A stretch of 64,000 nt of DNA from Planctomycetaceae bacterium (GCA_029243145.1 JAQWSQ010000123.1:34355-98354); one strand, 5' to 3'; counted from the first letter of the stretch, positions 1-10,193 are shown. Notes: a model not told the origin generated them from the letters alone. Numbers and translations are program-made.

Positions 1-1287
1 GCCAGCCAAGTTCCATTATTGATTCCCGAAATCTCTAGCGGACAAAAAACAGACGATCCTGAGTACGCCGGTAACTGGCTCCCGTATCCATCTGAAAAAC
101 TCATCCCCGAAATTTCACCACGACTCTTCATCTTCGAAGACGCCCTTTTTCAAAGAGGCTTTCTGGAAGAGAAGCCGCAAGAACCAAAAGAAGCAAATCC
201 GTTGGCCGTACTGTTTTCGAAAATTCGCACAGCCTATATCGAAGATGATGCCAAAGGCTTCAACAAAGCGGTTGCCGGCTATCTCGGCTATCTACACGAA
301 TCTCCTCCTCCCGCCATGGATAAATCACGAATCGCCTACGAAGCCTATTTCAATCACACTTCGCTTTACTATTACGCATCTGCCATTTCGATCTTTGCCT
401 TTATGCTGGGTTTGTTCTCATGGATCGGCTGGTCGGAACCGTTCCGTAAAGCGGCGTTCTGGATTACCGTTTTCCTACTCGTTGTTCACACTTACGGCTT
501 GGTCTCCCGAATCTATATTTCGGGTCGTCCTCCCGTCACTAACTTGTATTCGTCGGCGATCTTCATTGGTTGGGGAGCCATCGCTCTGGGGCTGTTGCTC
601 GAATGGTTGTATCCGATCGGCATCGCCATCGTGATCTCCGCCGCCATGAGTTTCGGGACTCTGCTCATTGCTCAGTTTTTGGCCATTGGTGGGGACACCA
701 TCGGTGTGTTGCAAGCGGTGTTGGATACACAATTCTGGCTCGCAACACACGTAGTTTGCATTACGTTCGGTTATGCGACGACCTTTGTGGCGGGCTTCCT
801 GGGGATTGCCTATTTTGTACGAGGATTCCTCACGCCGACCCTCAGTAAACCTCTCGCCCGCGATTTAACTCGAATGATTTACGGCATTCTCTGCTTTTCG
901 ATCTTCTTCAGTTTTGTCGGAACGGTTCTCGGCGGTCTCTGGGCCGATGACTCTTGGGGACGCTTCTGGGGTTGGGATCCGAAAGAAAACGGTGCTCTGA
1001 TCATCGTGCTTTGGAATGCACTCGTCTTGCATGCACGATGGGGCGGCTTGGTGAAAGATCGAGGACTCGCCTGCCTGGCGATGGGTGGCAACATGGCGAC
1101 CGCTTGGTCATGGTTTGGCGTGAACGAATTGGGAGTCGGTCTCCATTCGTACGGCTTCACCGATGGGGTTTTGTTGGCACTGGGAACATTCTATATCGTG
1201 CAATTGACGATTATCGCCATCGCTGCATCAGTCCCCCTCAAACACTGGTGGAGCTTCAAACGACATGACCAGCCCACAGCAGGCTAA
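1..1287 (+). CDS. ccsA: CcsA/ResC-type cytochrome c assembly protein (5' end outside window)
   Basis: Haem handling and ligation for c-type cytochromes (System II). The reading frame is open to the first base, so the gene begins upstream; the first internal start codon is a TTG at 19. About 110 hydrophilic residues precede a membrane part with roughly eight hydrophobic segments. The WWD signature is clear near residues 315-335 (WGRFWGWDPKENG), the tryptophan-rich haem-presenting motif of the CcsA/CcmC family. Membrane histidines typical of the family are present (for example around LATHVVCITFGY). The stop overlaps the stop of the convergent addA gene by four bases. The ResB/CcsB partner, if separate or fused, would lie upstream. 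Family assignment is firm; full length is unknown. Confidence 0.9.
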   Translation, partial: ASQVPLLIPEISSGQKTDDPEYAGNWLPYPSEKLIPEISPRLFIFEDALFQRGFLEEKPQEPKEANPLAVLFSKIRTAYIEDDAKGFNKAVAGYLGYLHESPPPAMDKSRIAYEAYFNHTSLYYYASAISIFAFMLGLFSWIGWSEPFRKAAFWITVFLLVVHTYGLVSRIYISGRPPVTNLYSSAIFIGWGAIALGLLLEWLYPIGIAIVISAAMSFGTLLIAQFLAIGGDTIGVLQAVLDTQFWLATHVVCITFGYATTFVAGFLGIAYFVRGFLTPTLSKPLARDLTRMIYGILCFSIFFSFVGTVLGGLWADDSWGRFWGWDPKENGALIIVLWNALVLHARWGGLVKDRGLACLAMGGNMATAWSWFGVNELGVGLHSYGFTDGVLLALGTFYIVQLTIIAIAASVPLKHWWSFKRHDQPTAG

Positions 1288-4200
1288 AGGCGACAGAATT
1301 CGCGGGCTGAAATCAAACCCAACCGGATGACAACACGGTCTTCGTCGAGTTCGTAGAGCGTCTGCATCGCACGCCCGTATTTTTCCAATTGTGGGCGATA
1401 GATCGTTTTTAATCGTTCAATATCTTCGGTTGAGGATGCTGAGTCGGTTTTGTAGTCGATCACATCGGCGGCTATCACTTTTCCATCTTGTTGATACAAG
1501 ACGACACGATCCACGATGCCGTTAATCATTTCGGTATCGGTGCGATAAACAATGCGGCGTTCCTGCTGGACCTTCAATTCGATCGACCCATCAACCAGTC
1601 CCGAGGTCAAAGCGGGGAACAGTTCCGGCGCGACCTCAGATCGATATTGATTTGATTCCAACTCTCGAATCATACTGGGAGCTTCGAGTGTTTTTTTGAA
1701 CCAATCGAGAGCACTGGGGATTTCCAAGCCGGGCCGAGCAAATTGTCCTGCGGTTTTCAACAGTTCCCGATCCTCGGGAAGTCCGTCATCCAGCCAGCAA
1801 ATGTGCTCCAACCAAGCGTGAATCAAAGACCCGCGTGCTCGTTCCAGCGACTTTGTAGGTTCCAATAGTTCCGACATCGACACGACTCCTGTTTCGTGAG
1901 CGGACGGTTTGATGAGTTCCAAGTTGCGACGCCTGCAATTTCCGGGATCGGCAAGCTGAATGGGTTTGATCTCTTCTGCTTTGGTTTCCAAATCATTGTT
2001 TGCCAATCGCGACCTGAAAGCCTGCTTGTGATGCTCGTACCAATCGGCTTGTCCAATTTCTCGGAGAGTCGTTGCCGGTTCGAGACCGACCTCAGACAAA
2101 GAGTTCACCATGATTGTGGAGGCTCGCAATGATTCCGGCTTCTGCTTCGAATCGACAATCACATGCAACGCATGTACGGCTCGTGTGATGGCCACATACA
2201 ACAAACAGAGCGCTTCGTTAATCGTTCGGGCCCGGTGTTGTGCGTGCATTGTTTGTAATTCATCGGGCATCAACGGCAGTAAGTCTTTACTGAAATAGCG
2301 TGTCACTCGCGAGACCGGAGCCGTCGGTTCAACACGTTCAACAATATATTTGTCGCGCCCCGAAACAATATTTCCATCCAATTCGGGTAAGACCACCAAA
2401 TCAAATTGCAATCCTTTCGATTGATGAACGGTCATCACACGCACATCGGCTGACGAAGGAGACTCGACTTTCGTTTCTTCAACGTAGGTCACAAAATCAG
2501 CAGGATTGAGAGTCGCCCGCGCTTCATATTCCCACGCCAATTCGACGAGTTGCAATAAACGGTCGAGTTCCCGCCGATCACAATGTGCGGCCAACTCGCG
2601 AACCCAACCATCAATCGTGGGGCCGTATCCTTCTTGTAAAAGTTGTCGGCGAATTCGAGCGGCGATGGCACGTGCCGTCGAATCACTTCGATGATTTTTG
2701 TATTTGATCACGTCGGCTAAAGGCGAATGCACCACATTGAATCGTGCGATGAGATCTCCCGGATGGGCGGCCATTTTCATCAAAGACAGGATATAGATGA
2801 CGGCTGCCGCGTCGGTCAGCGGGTTCCCTCCTTCTTCACTCGCAAACACAGGATCTCGATCACCGACGGGGTTTCGTAAATAATGAATGATGCGACCGAC
2901 GGTTTGATTAGTCCTCGTTAATACACCAATCGTGCAACCCGGATGGTCGCGATGTAACGTGGCGACTTTCTCGGCAGCAAAACGTGCTTTCTGCCACTTG
3001 TCGGTTTTGTCCTCATCGTCAACCGGATAGGTTTCTAACTGAAAGTACCCTTGATACTCCTGATGAAATGTGTCGTGGAGCTTAAAACGATCTGCCCAGG
3101 TATGCCTGACATCGGGGTCGCTTTCGAGCGACGGATTCGAGTTGAGTGACGAAAAGACTCCATTAACGACGTCCATGATCACCGGTGCGGAACGTCGGCT
3201 TTCCGTCAGTTTTTCGTCCTTGATGTTTTTCAGTTCACTGGCGACCTTATCGAAAATCTCCGAGATACCGCCCCGCCAACCGTAAATCGCCTGCTTCACA
3301 TCCCCCACACAGAAGAACGTCTTGTCGGATTTGTTGTTCACCTCTCGTGCGAACAATTGAATCACCTGCCACTGCAATAGCGATGTATCCTGGAATTCAT
3401 CCAACAGCAGATGATGCAATGAAGAATCGAGCCGATACTCGACATGTTGCAATTCCGTTTTGGGCAAGTTTTCTGCCAGACTCCGGGTGATGTCTTCAAA
3501 TCGCAAACCGCGACGTTTCAGTTTCAGTGGGTGATAAGAACCATGAAACGATTCCAGTAGATGATACGTTGCCTCGGTTTGATACATGATCTTATGCACT
3601 ACCTCGCCCCGTGCATGGGCAACCAACGGCTCATACACGGCGATCAATTCTGGCGAGAGTGGTTTTTTGTAATACGCGTTTGTTTCGGTAATGATCGCTT
3701 TGGCGAGGCCTGCCGTCAGAAATGTTTCCCAGTCTTCTCGCTGTGCTAATTCAATCGCCTTCGCGTGCGCTTTGGCGAATCGTTTATCCGTTGGTAATTG
3801 CGCGTCGACAAAATCAACCAGATGCAGTGCAAGCTGCTCGACGGGCAAGGTTGGCAACTTCGGTTGCCCGAGCCAGGCTTGCGATTCTGTTTCCTGGAAC
3901 AAGGCATAGAAGTCATCAATCGTCGAGAGCAGACTATCGATCACATCGCGAGCGCTCTCCCCTTTTTGCAGCAGACCAATCAACGTGGTCAATTCATCCC
4001 ACGACTTCGACCGCTGCCGTAACATGATCCGTAATGCTTCGATGCGCAGTTGGCGGTCATCGATATCTTCGAGGATCGTCCAACCACCCGGCAGACCAAA
4101 TTCGAGAGCAAAGTTGCCCGCCGTTTGTACGAAGAACGCATCAAGAGTTCCTACGCGCAGTTGATGCAAATGTTGCACGAGCTGGGATAGCAATAAGGCA

Positions 4201-4469
4201 CAACGCTCCTGCGTTAAATCCGGGGCATTCAGAAAGTTGGCCAGCTTCTGACGTTCGTTGTCATTGTCTGCCGCTTCCGCCAAACGAATCATCACTCGTT
4301 CGAGGATCTCTCCCGCCGCTTTGCGAGCAAAAGTGCTCGCCAGAATTTGTTCGGGAGGCTGATTACTATGCAGTAAGCCCAGATAACGATTCGAGAGTTG
4401 GAACGTTTTTCCCGTACCGGCAGACGCGCGAATGACGGTGTCCGGGAATCGTTGAGAGAGTTCGCTCAT
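1284..4469 (-). CDS. addA: AddA/RecB-like helicase-nuclease subunit
   Basis: DNA helicase-nuclease of double-strand break repair, expected to work with the AddB-like product encoded just upstream. Seen in the sequence: Walker A ASAGTGKT at residues 15-22, Walker B with DEFQDTS near residue 357, helicase motif V (TVHQSKGLQFD) near 678, motif VI (LYVAITRA) near 755, and a RecB-family nuclease motif DVIDYKTD near residue 1000, giving 1061 residues in all. A longer frame reaches 4520, but the ATG at 4469 is preferred because it forms an ATGA start/stop overlap with the addB stop and places the P-loop at the usual distance from the amino end. The overlap implies translational coupling. No recC or recD gene is visible. 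Confidence 0.9.
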   Translation of the reverse strand: MSELSQRFPDTVIRASAGTGKTFQLSNRYLGLLHSNQPPEQILASTFARKAAGEILERVMIRLAEAADNDNERQKLANFLNAPDLTQERCALLLSQLVQHLHQLRVGTLDAFFVQTAGNFALEFGLPGGWTILEDIDDRQLRIEALRIMLRQRSKSWDELTTLIGLLQKGESARDVIDSLLSTIDDFYALFQETESQAWLGQPKLPTLPVEQLALHLVDFVDAQLPTDKRFAKAHAKAIELAQREDWETFLTAGLAKAIITETNAYYKKPLSPELIAVYEPLVAHARGEVVHKIMYQTEATYHLLESFHGSYHPLKLKRRGLRFEDITRSLAENLPKTELQHVEYRLDSSLHHLLLDEFQDTSLLQWQVIQLFAREVNNKSDKTFFCVGDVKQAIYGWRGGISEIFDKVASELKNIKDEKLTESRRSAPVIMDVVNGVFSSLNSNPSLESDPDVRHTWADRFKLHDTFHQEYQGYFQLETYPVDDEDKTDKWQKARFAAEKVATLHRDHPGCTIGVLTRTNQTVGRIIHYLRNPVGDRDPVFASEEGGNPLTDAAAVIYILSLMKMAAHPGDLIARFNVVHSPLADVIKYKNHRSDSTARAIAARIRRQLLQEGYGPTIDGWVRELAAHCDRRELDRLLQLVELAWEYEARATLNPADFVTYVEETKVESPSSADVRVMTVHQSKGLQFDLVVLPELDGNIVSGRDKYIVERVEPTAPVSRVTRYFSKDLLPLMPDELQTMHAQHRARTINEALCLLYVAITRAVHALHVIVDSKQKPESLRASTIMVNSLSEVGLEPATTLREIGQADWYEHHKQAFRSRLANNDLETKAEEIKPIQLADPGNCRRRNLELIKPSAHETGVVSMSELLEPTKSLERARGSLIHAWLEHICWLDDGLPEDRELLKTAGQFARPGLEIPSALDWFKKTLEAPSMIRELESNQYRSEVAPELFPALTSGLVDGSIELKVQQERRIVYRTDTEMINGIVDRVVLYQQDGKVIAADVIDYKTDSASSTEDIERLKTIYRPQLEKYGRAMQTLYELDEDRVVIRLGLISAREFCRL

Positions 4470-7255
4470 TGCTCGATTCCCTCCTCGGCATCTTCTTCCA
4501 GAATCGTCGTTTCGAGACAAATTTCAGCGAACTCGCGCATCAACCCGCCGTCATCACTGGGAGGCCAGAAGATGTTGTCTCGGATGGCCCGCACAATTTG
4601 ACGCGCTGTTTCATCGGCCGACTCAAGCATTTCTTCGTCCCAGCTTGCTTGCTGATGAGTCACGTCGTCCAGTTTTTTGGGAAGGTTGATGTAGGCCAAG
4701 CCCACTTCTGAACTGATCCCCAACGATTTGACCAGATGCCGATAGAGGGGAAGTTGCAGATCGATCCATTCTTCTTTCTTCTTTTGATAATGAGTTTTTT
4801 CGGGAGTCTTGCCGGTGTCGCTGGTTTTGTAATCGAAGACCATGACCTCACCAGACGATTGATGAACGTCGATACGATCAATTCGTCCTCTTAACAAAAT
4901 GGGGCGACCATCCACATCAAACTCCGATTCATGGTCCCTCGTAACGCCTTCTTCCACATGCTCAATCCGCCAACCCTCGGCACTCCACGCAGCCTGCCAC
5001 TCGGCAAACATTTGCAAACGGGCTCGCATGCGTTCTTTCTGAATGCGAATCGCCGGTTCGGGGTCTTTCCCATAAAATGCTTCCATCACATCATTCAGTG
5101 AATGATTCAAAAACGCACGGATCTTCTCGACATCGGTCTCACCACGAAGATCGAGATCGTGCCCAAATTGTTCCAGCACCTCATGCAAGACACTGCCGAA
5201 GGCACCACCATCCAGTTCCTCTCCCCTCGGGATGACCGATTTGAGTTCGAGTCGATGTTTGAGAAAATATCGATACGGACATTGGATATAATCCCGAAAC
5301 TCCGTCACACGCATCGATTCGACCTGCGAATAAAATTCTTCCAGATGTGGCGGTTTGAAATCGGCAATTGCTTTCCCCGGCTTCAATCGCCCTAGAGTGA
5401 TCGGCTTTTCAATCGCTTCGTCTCGAAAAAATTGTAAGGTTCTCTGGACATTGATTTCAGGAGAGTCCCCGAATAGAAACCGACTGGGAACCAGCGGATC
5501 GTTGCGGGACGACATTTGACCGGCGATTAAGACCAAATGGCTTCGGCATGCGGCCATGATACTCAGCGCATACGCATCGCGGGCCGCGCGACGCTGATTG
5601 TCTTCCAATTCCAAAACCTGCCGCAATCGGTTAGGCAGAAACAAATCTCCGTTTTGGGAGGAAGGCACGAATGATTCATTCACGCCCGTCACGATGAGTG
5701 CCGGTGCGTCGTCCCACGGCAATTCCAGCCAACCGAGAATTTCGAGGGACTCGGGCGTACTCTCGGGAGGAATCTCCGTTTTGGCAATCTCGCCATGTAA
5801 CAATCGCAGAAAATCTGCACCGCTGATCAAAGGAATCAGCCGTTCGGGAACATCGGCAAATTTTTGTAACGTCGTCTGAATGGAGTCCGTGATGACGGAC
5901 CAGTCTTTTCGTTCCGCCGCAGAAAAATCGACTCCATCAAAGAGCTTGGCCAAAATATTGACGACGGGAGCCGACCACTCGGGCAAGAGTCGTTGTTGAA
6001 ACTTCCAATCGCTGATTAGTTGGGAGATCGCAGAGTGTGCGTCTTCGATGGTTTGTCGCTGATCTTCCTTTCCCAACCAGTTCGAACTCACTTTGACCGG
6101 CAAATGCTTGTTTCGATACTGGTCCAGTTCGGTCAACCAATCTTTTTCAATCTCTTGTTTTTGCAGATAACGTTCGATGGCCGGATGACGTAACAAATTC
6201 TGAAACGCGACAACGGTTTCTTCATCCAACCACTCTGCCAGTTGCAACAACAACTTTGCGGCCAGCGATTGCTCAACCGTCCGACCAACACCAAATCGGC
6301 TTTCCAATCCAGCCGATTTAAGGCGTTGTTCGATGACCGGAACCAGAGACTCATCCGGCACTCCGATAATCACTTCCTCGCCCGAAAACTGGCCATCGAG
6401 CTGACTCAACGCCCGGAGAACTTCATCCGCTTGATCGCCGGGCTTACCCACGATATGAATTTGGTCATTGGTAATGTCACTGAGCGCATGGAGCCAAGCG
6501 TTGGGTTTTAAGCAACCATATTCGTCGAATCGTTGAGACATGTCGGGCGGTGCGAAAACGATTGATTCGACCTGATCTTGTACTTGATCGATCATTTCTC
6601 GGGTGGTCCCGTTCATATCGACCGTCCCGACGAGCACGATATTTCTCGTGGTCTCACATTCCTGATATTTGATGGCGAAGAGCCTTGCGGTCTGTTTGTC
6701 CCAGACAGATAGGTCGTCCAGAATATTGAGATAGTTTTCCTGGATCTCTCTCAACACATTCCAGCGGGCGGCTTCTGGAAAGTTTTCCAGTTGACTTCCT
6801 TTGGAGATGACGTCTCCGAAGTCGAGATTGTCGGCAGCCAATTCACGATGCAAATTGGACAAAATTTCTGCGAACGGCTTCCAAGCGATGAAACTGTCAT
6901 CATCGGGCAAGTTAGGGAAGAACGGGTGCAAACGATCTTGATCAAACTCTCGCAATGCGCGGATCCAGGCAAGGAGCTGGGTCAAATCGTCGGCGAAAGG
7001 TTTTTGCTGGATGTAAAGTCGTTCGGGGACCGCTCCCAGTGTGACCACTTCTGGCGGCACGAGGATCAACCCGCGTTCTTCAGCCATCGTCACTATTAGT
7101 TCTTGCAACCGCCGTCCGGCTCGTCCCCCCGCCACGACCATCAGAAAATTGGACAGATCGACGGTTCCCGCATGGGGATGTTTGTCGAGCAAATCATCGC
7201 ACAACGCGACCAGCGCAGGTCGAGACCAATCGAGAAACGTCCGTGTGATAGGCAT
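4466..7255 (-). CDS. addB: AddB-like subunit, PD-(D/E)XK nuclease family
   Basis: Second subunit of the AddAB-type break-repair complex; 929 residues. The amino end carries VVAGGRAGRRLQELI in the place of the P-loop, consistent with the inactivated helicase half of AddB/RexB proteins. The carboxyl third holds the RecB-like nuclease: DYIQCPYRYFLKHRL near 648 and VFDYKTSD near 802, followed by QLPLYRHL. Canonical AddB has four cysteines binding a 4Fe-4S cluster around the nuclease (one in the QCPYRY stretch, three near the carboxyl end). Here only the first is obvious and the tail contains a single Cys (EICLE), so the cluster is probably missing. It lies first in a two-gene unit with addA. Confidence 0.85.
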   Translation of the reverse strand: MPITRTFLDWSRPALVALCDDLLDKHPHAGTVDLSNFLMVVAGGRAGRRLQELIVTMAEERGLILVPPEVVTLGAVPERLYIQQKPFADDLTQLLAWIRALREFDQDRLHPFFPNLPDDDSFIAWKPFAEILSNLHRELAADNLDFGDVISKGSQLENFPEAARWNVLREIQENYLNILDDLSVWDKQTARLFAIKYQECETTRNIVLVGTVDMNGTTREMIDQVQDQVESIVFAPPDMSQRFDEYGCLKPNAWLHALSDITNDQIHIVGKPGDQADEVLRALSQLDGQFSGEEVIIGVPDESLVPVIEQRLKSAGLESRFGVGRTVEQSLAAKLLLQLAEWLDEETVVAFQNLLRHPAIERYLQKQEIEKDWLTELDQYRNKHLPVKVSSNWLGKEDQRQTIEDAHSAISQLISDWKFQQRLLPEWSAPVVNILAKLFDGVDFSAAERKDWSVITDSIQTTLQKFADVPERLIPLISGADFLRLLHGEIAKTEIPPESTPESLEILGWLELPWDDAPALIVTGVNESFVPSSQNGDLFLPNRLRQVLELEDNQRRAARDAYALSIMAACRSHLVLIAGQMSSRNDPLVPSRFLFGDSPEINVQRTLQFFRDEAIEKPITLGRLKPGKAIADFKPPHLEEFYSQVESMRVTEFRDYIQCPYRYFLKHRLELKSVIPRGEELDGGAFGSVLHEVLEQFGHDLDLRGETDVEKIRAFLNHSLNDVMEAFYGKDPEPAIRIQKERMRARLQMFAEWQAAWSAEGWRIEHVEEGVTRDHESEFDVDGRPILLRGRIDRIDVHQSSGEVMVFDYKTSDTGKTPEKTHYQKKKEEWIDLQLPLYRHLVKSLGISSEVGLAYINLPKKLDDVTHQQASWDEEMLESADETARQIVRAIRDNIFWPPSDDGGLMREFAEICLETTILEEDAEEGIEQ

Positions 7256-7343
7256 CCGGCATCATCCAATGAGTGAATTCGAATCCCCATTATCGGCTTC
7301 CCTTCCCTGATCGCAAGCGGTCATTTGAGGATTGCCGAATTGG

Positions 7344-8093
7344 TCACTCTTTTGACGCAGGATGATCGACCGTATCGGCTTGCTTGCGAAGAAAAATACC
7401 GTCGTATTGAAGCACCCGACCAGTCTGCGGGCAGACATAAGCGTCATCCACAGATACGAGCATAAAGCCGAGTTCATCCATCCAATGGAGCATATCGATC
7501 AGCAACATCTCTCCTGCATACATTTCTTGAACCGAGAGTTCGAGTTCCAGCATCTCGACTCGAGAGAGCGATTGAGCAGCCCCTTTGAGCACTCGATCTT
7601 CAAATCCCTGAACATCGAGTTTCAGGCAAACCCGATCGTCCGGTGTGAGAATTTCATCCGCAATGTCATCCAACCTCTGAATCTGGATCGTTTCGGATTT
7701 CTGCGGATGCCAGAGATCGGTTTCGAGCAATCCGGTCGGCTTGAGCAATGAGCTGGCGGGAGAGAAGTCGGTCACCTGAATTTCACCGGTTCCCGCCTCG
7801 TCACCCAGCGCAGTCTGCCGGACTTCCCACCGAGGGTGTTTTTCCGCCGATTCCGACAGCAATTGAAATTCTGTGGACATCGGTTCAAAAGAGATGATTC
7901 GTCCCGAAAAGCCGTCCTTCCAGATTCTTTGACCATACTGACCCGTGTTGGCACCGACATCGAGAATCACGGTGATCCCGGTATCTCTTAAAAAAGTGCT
8001 GCGACGTATGTTGTATGACCGCAGGAGATTGCGCGCAGTGATATCGTAACAAAGTTTGTGAGCGAGACTACGAATCCCATCTTTTATAGCCAT
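7344..8093 (-). CDS. FkbM family methyltransferase
   Basis: SAM-dependent methyltransferase, probably an O-methyltransferase acting on a sugar or polyketide-like substrate; the substrate is unknown. The SAM-binding motif I is ILDVGANTGQYG near residues 40-51, followed by an acidic motif (IISFEP) and LKLDVQGFEDRVLKGA, all typical of the FkbM family. Start taken at ATG 8093 (MAIKDG); a TTG four codons upstream is also open, and neither has a clear Shine-Dalgarno sequence. It lies 88 bases upstream of addB on the same strand, but functional linkage is not implied. Length 249 residues is normal for the family. Confidence 0.85.
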   Translation of the reverse strand: MAIKDGIRSLAHKLCYDITARNLLRSYNIRRSTFLRDTGITVILDVGANTGQYGQRIWKDGFSGRIISFEPMSTEFQLLSESAEKHPRWEVRQTALGDEAGTGEIQVTDFSPASSLLKPTGLLETDLWHPQKSETIQIQRLDDIADEILTPDDRVCLKLDVQGFEDRVLKGAAQSLSRVEMLELELSVQEMYAGEMLLIDMLHWMDELGFMLVSVDDAYVCPQTGRVLQYDGIFLRKQADTVDHPASKE

Positions 8094-8132
8094 GAACGAC
8101 AACAATCATTCTGAATTGTGAGGATGATCCTG

Positions 8133-8138
8133 TATAAT
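8133..8138 (+). promoter_or_regulatory. Possible -10 box for the TraB/GumN-like gene
   Basis: An exact TATAAT lies 54 bases before the ATG at 8192 in the divergent intergenic space. No good -35 is seen at 16-18 bases, so this is only a candidate. Confidence 0.25.
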
Positions 8139-8191
8139 CCATTCTAACCTCGTGTTTGATTGAATCTCTTTCCATCAGTAAGAAAATTACC

Positions 8192-9148
8192 ATGTCTATA
8201 GTTCACCGGTCGAGAATACTGGTTATCGCGGTCATATCACTCTTTCTTGTACAGAATTGGGTTGTTGCAAAGCCACCCTCACAAATTACGGAAGCCGAAA
8301 AGGATTCCCGTAAAGCGGAAACACCACGGTTTATTCGGATTTTGAAACAGGATGACGGACAACTCGTTTCCCTCGACACGGCCATCGCCACGTATGAGTT
8401 GAAACGCAAGGGAAAGCCGACTGTCTCTGTTGATTTGATTGGTGCTGTCCACATCGGTGATCAGAATTATTATGACAAACTGGACGAACGATTCAAAAAT
8501 TACGATGTGCTACTTTATGAATTAGTGGCTCCACAAGGGACACGAATTCCCGCGAATGGAAAACGGGAAGATACAAGCCCCGTCTCAGCGATTCAGCAAT
8601 TCATGAAGAACCTCTTACAGCTTGAATTTCAGTTGGAACAAATTGACTATCAGGCGAAAAATTTTGTGCACGCGGATATGTCTCCCGAAGAATTTTGGGA
8701 ATCGATGCAACAGAAAAACGAATCACCATTAAAAATGTTCCTCGCAATGATGCGGGCCAGTCTGGCGCAACAGGCAGAGAAACCCTCTCAGATCAACGAT
8801 GCCGTCTTGTTGGCAGCAATCTTTGATCGCCAGAATGGACCGATGGTTCTTAAACGTGCCATGGCGGAAGAACTCGGCAATAACGACGTGATGCTCGATG
8901 CTTTGAACGGACCCGACGGATCCACCATTTTGACCGAGCGTAATAAGGTCGCTTTGAAAGTGATGGAGGAACAAATCAAAGCTGGCAAAAAGAAAATTGG
9001 TGTCTTCTATGGAGCCGCACATCTCAAAGATATGCACGAGCGAATGCTGAAACAGCACAACATGAAATTGGTCAAGACAGAGTGGCTGCCAGCATGGGAG
9101 TTGATGGGAAACACCGCTCCCAAAACCCAGCCTGAGCCTGCCAAATAG
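8192..9148 (+). CDS. Secreted TraB/GumN-like protein
   Basis: Member of the TraB/PrgY/GumN superfamily, related to Tiki-type metalloproteases; the true activity of most bacterial members is unproven. Starting at ATG 8192 the product has a signal peptide (hydrophobic stretch ending in VVA before KPPS), so it is exported. The two family signatures are visible: GAVHIGD near residue 83 and GAAHLKDM near residue 273, both with the conserved GxxH. An upstream TTG (8156) would add twelve residues ahead of the signal sequence and is less likely. A 46-base gap separates it from the next lipoprotein gene, so cotranscription is possible. Length 318 residues. Confidence 0.75.
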   Translation: MSIVHRSRILVIAVISLFLVQNWVVAKPPSQITEAEKDSRKAETPRFIRILKQDDGQLVSLDTAIATYELKRKGKPTVSVDLIGAVHIGDQNYYDKLDERFKNYDVLLYELVAPQGTRIPANGKREDTSPVSAIQQFMKNLLQLEFQLEQIDYQAKNFVHADMSPEEFWESMQQKNESPLKMFLAMMRASLAQQAEKPSQINDAVLLAAIFDRQNGPMVLKRAMAEELGNNDVMLDALNGPDGSTILTERNKVALKVMEEQIKAGKKKIGVFYGAAHLKDMHERMLKQHNMKLVKTEWLPAWELMGNTAPKTQPEPAK

Positions 9149-9194
9149 TCTTCCGATCAATACGCAACACTCTCGATTCAGAAGGAATCCTTCC

Positions 9195-10187
9195 ATGCCG
9201 CGCCGCATTGCCTTGTTGATCATTCTGGCTTTCAGTACCTCGTTTTCACTCACTGGCTGCCAAGAGAGTGCTGAGGAGTCTTCAACCGGCGGGGATTCTT
9301 CTGCGACCGCGAAACCGGAGAAACGCGGTACGATTGGCGTCTCTTTGCTGACGTTTGATAATCCTTTCTTCAAGGTGATTGCCGACAATATCAAAGCCGA
9401 GGCTGAGAAGTCTGGCTACGAAGTCATTGCACTCAGCGCCAACGACGATGCGGCCACTCAAAATAATCAGATCAATGATTTTATTGTTCAGAATGTTTCC
9501 GTGATTGTGGTGAGTCCGGTCAAGTCATCCGCGATTGTCTCGGGAATTCAAGCTGCGAACGACGCCGGGATTCCCGTCATCACGGTAGACACACCTTGCA
9601 ATGAGGAAGGTGTTGAAATTCTCACCCAAGTGGCCACCGACAATTTTGAAGGAGGCGAAAAAGCGGGCGAAGCCATGATCGAAGCTCTGGGGGCTGAAGG
9701 TGGAAAAATTATCGTTCTCAATAAGGAAGGTTCCGAATCCTGTAAACTGCGAGAAGAGGGGTTTCAGAAAATTATTGACGCACATAACGAAACCGCCAAG
9801 GCGAAAATTGAAATCGTCAACACGATCGAAAGTAAGGGCGACAAAGCGGTCGGTCTGAAAGCGACCGAAGACGCCATTCAGAGCAACCCTGATTTGGCGG
9901 GAATCTTTGCCATAAACGATCCCGCCGCACTCGGTGCCCGGGCTGCTCTCGAAAAGGCGAAGGTCGGAGAACATGTGGTCATCATCGGTTTCGATGGACA
10001 ACCTGAAGGCAAACAGGCCATCAAAGAGGGAAAGATTTATGCAGACCCGATTCAATTTCCCGATAAGATGGGAGTGAAGGTTGTCGAATCGATCATTGCA
10101 CATTTCAAAGGGCAAGAAGTCCCCCCCGAGCAATACATCTCAACACGCTTGTACCGACAGGAAGATGCCAAGAGGGAACTGAATTGA
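9195..10187 (+). CDS. Sugar ABC transporter substrate-binding lipoprotein (RbsB-like)
   Basis: Periplasmic-binding protein of the ribose/galactose type (Peripla_BP_4 fold). The amino end is a lipoprotein signal with lipobox LTGC, lipidated Cys at residue 22. Family features include the opening GTIGVSLLTFDNPFFKVI, the VSPVKSSAI and VITVDTPC segments and the late motif VIIGFDGQPEG. 330 residues, complete. No permease or ATPase gene is nearby, so the transporter must be encoded elsewhere, or the protein may serve as a ligand sensor. Substrate cannot be read from sequence; ribose-type sugars or inositol are typical. It ends six bases before the end of the convergent response regulator gene. Confidence 0.85.
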   Translation: MPRRIALLIILAFSTSFSLTGCQESAEESSTGGDSSATAKPEKRGTIGVSLLTFDNPFFKVIADNIKAEAEKSGYEVIALSANDDAATQNNQINDFIVQNVSVIVVSPVKSSAIVSGIQAANDAGIPVITVDTPCNEEGVEILTQVATDNFEGGEKAGEAMIEALGAEGGKIIVLNKEGSESCKLREEGFQKIIDAHNETAKAKIEIVNTIESKGDKAVGLKATEDAIQSNPDLAGIFAINDPAALGARAALEKAKVGEHVVIIGFDGQPEGKQAIKEGKIYADPIQFPDKMGVKVVESIIAHFKGQEVPPEQYISTRLYRQEDAKRELN

Positions 10188-10193
10188 TGCACG

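Noticed and set aside
8729..9394. 221-codon minus-strand frame over the TraB-like and lipoprotein genes
   Set aside because: Overlaps two well-supported genes, including a lipobox signal, and shows no family features.
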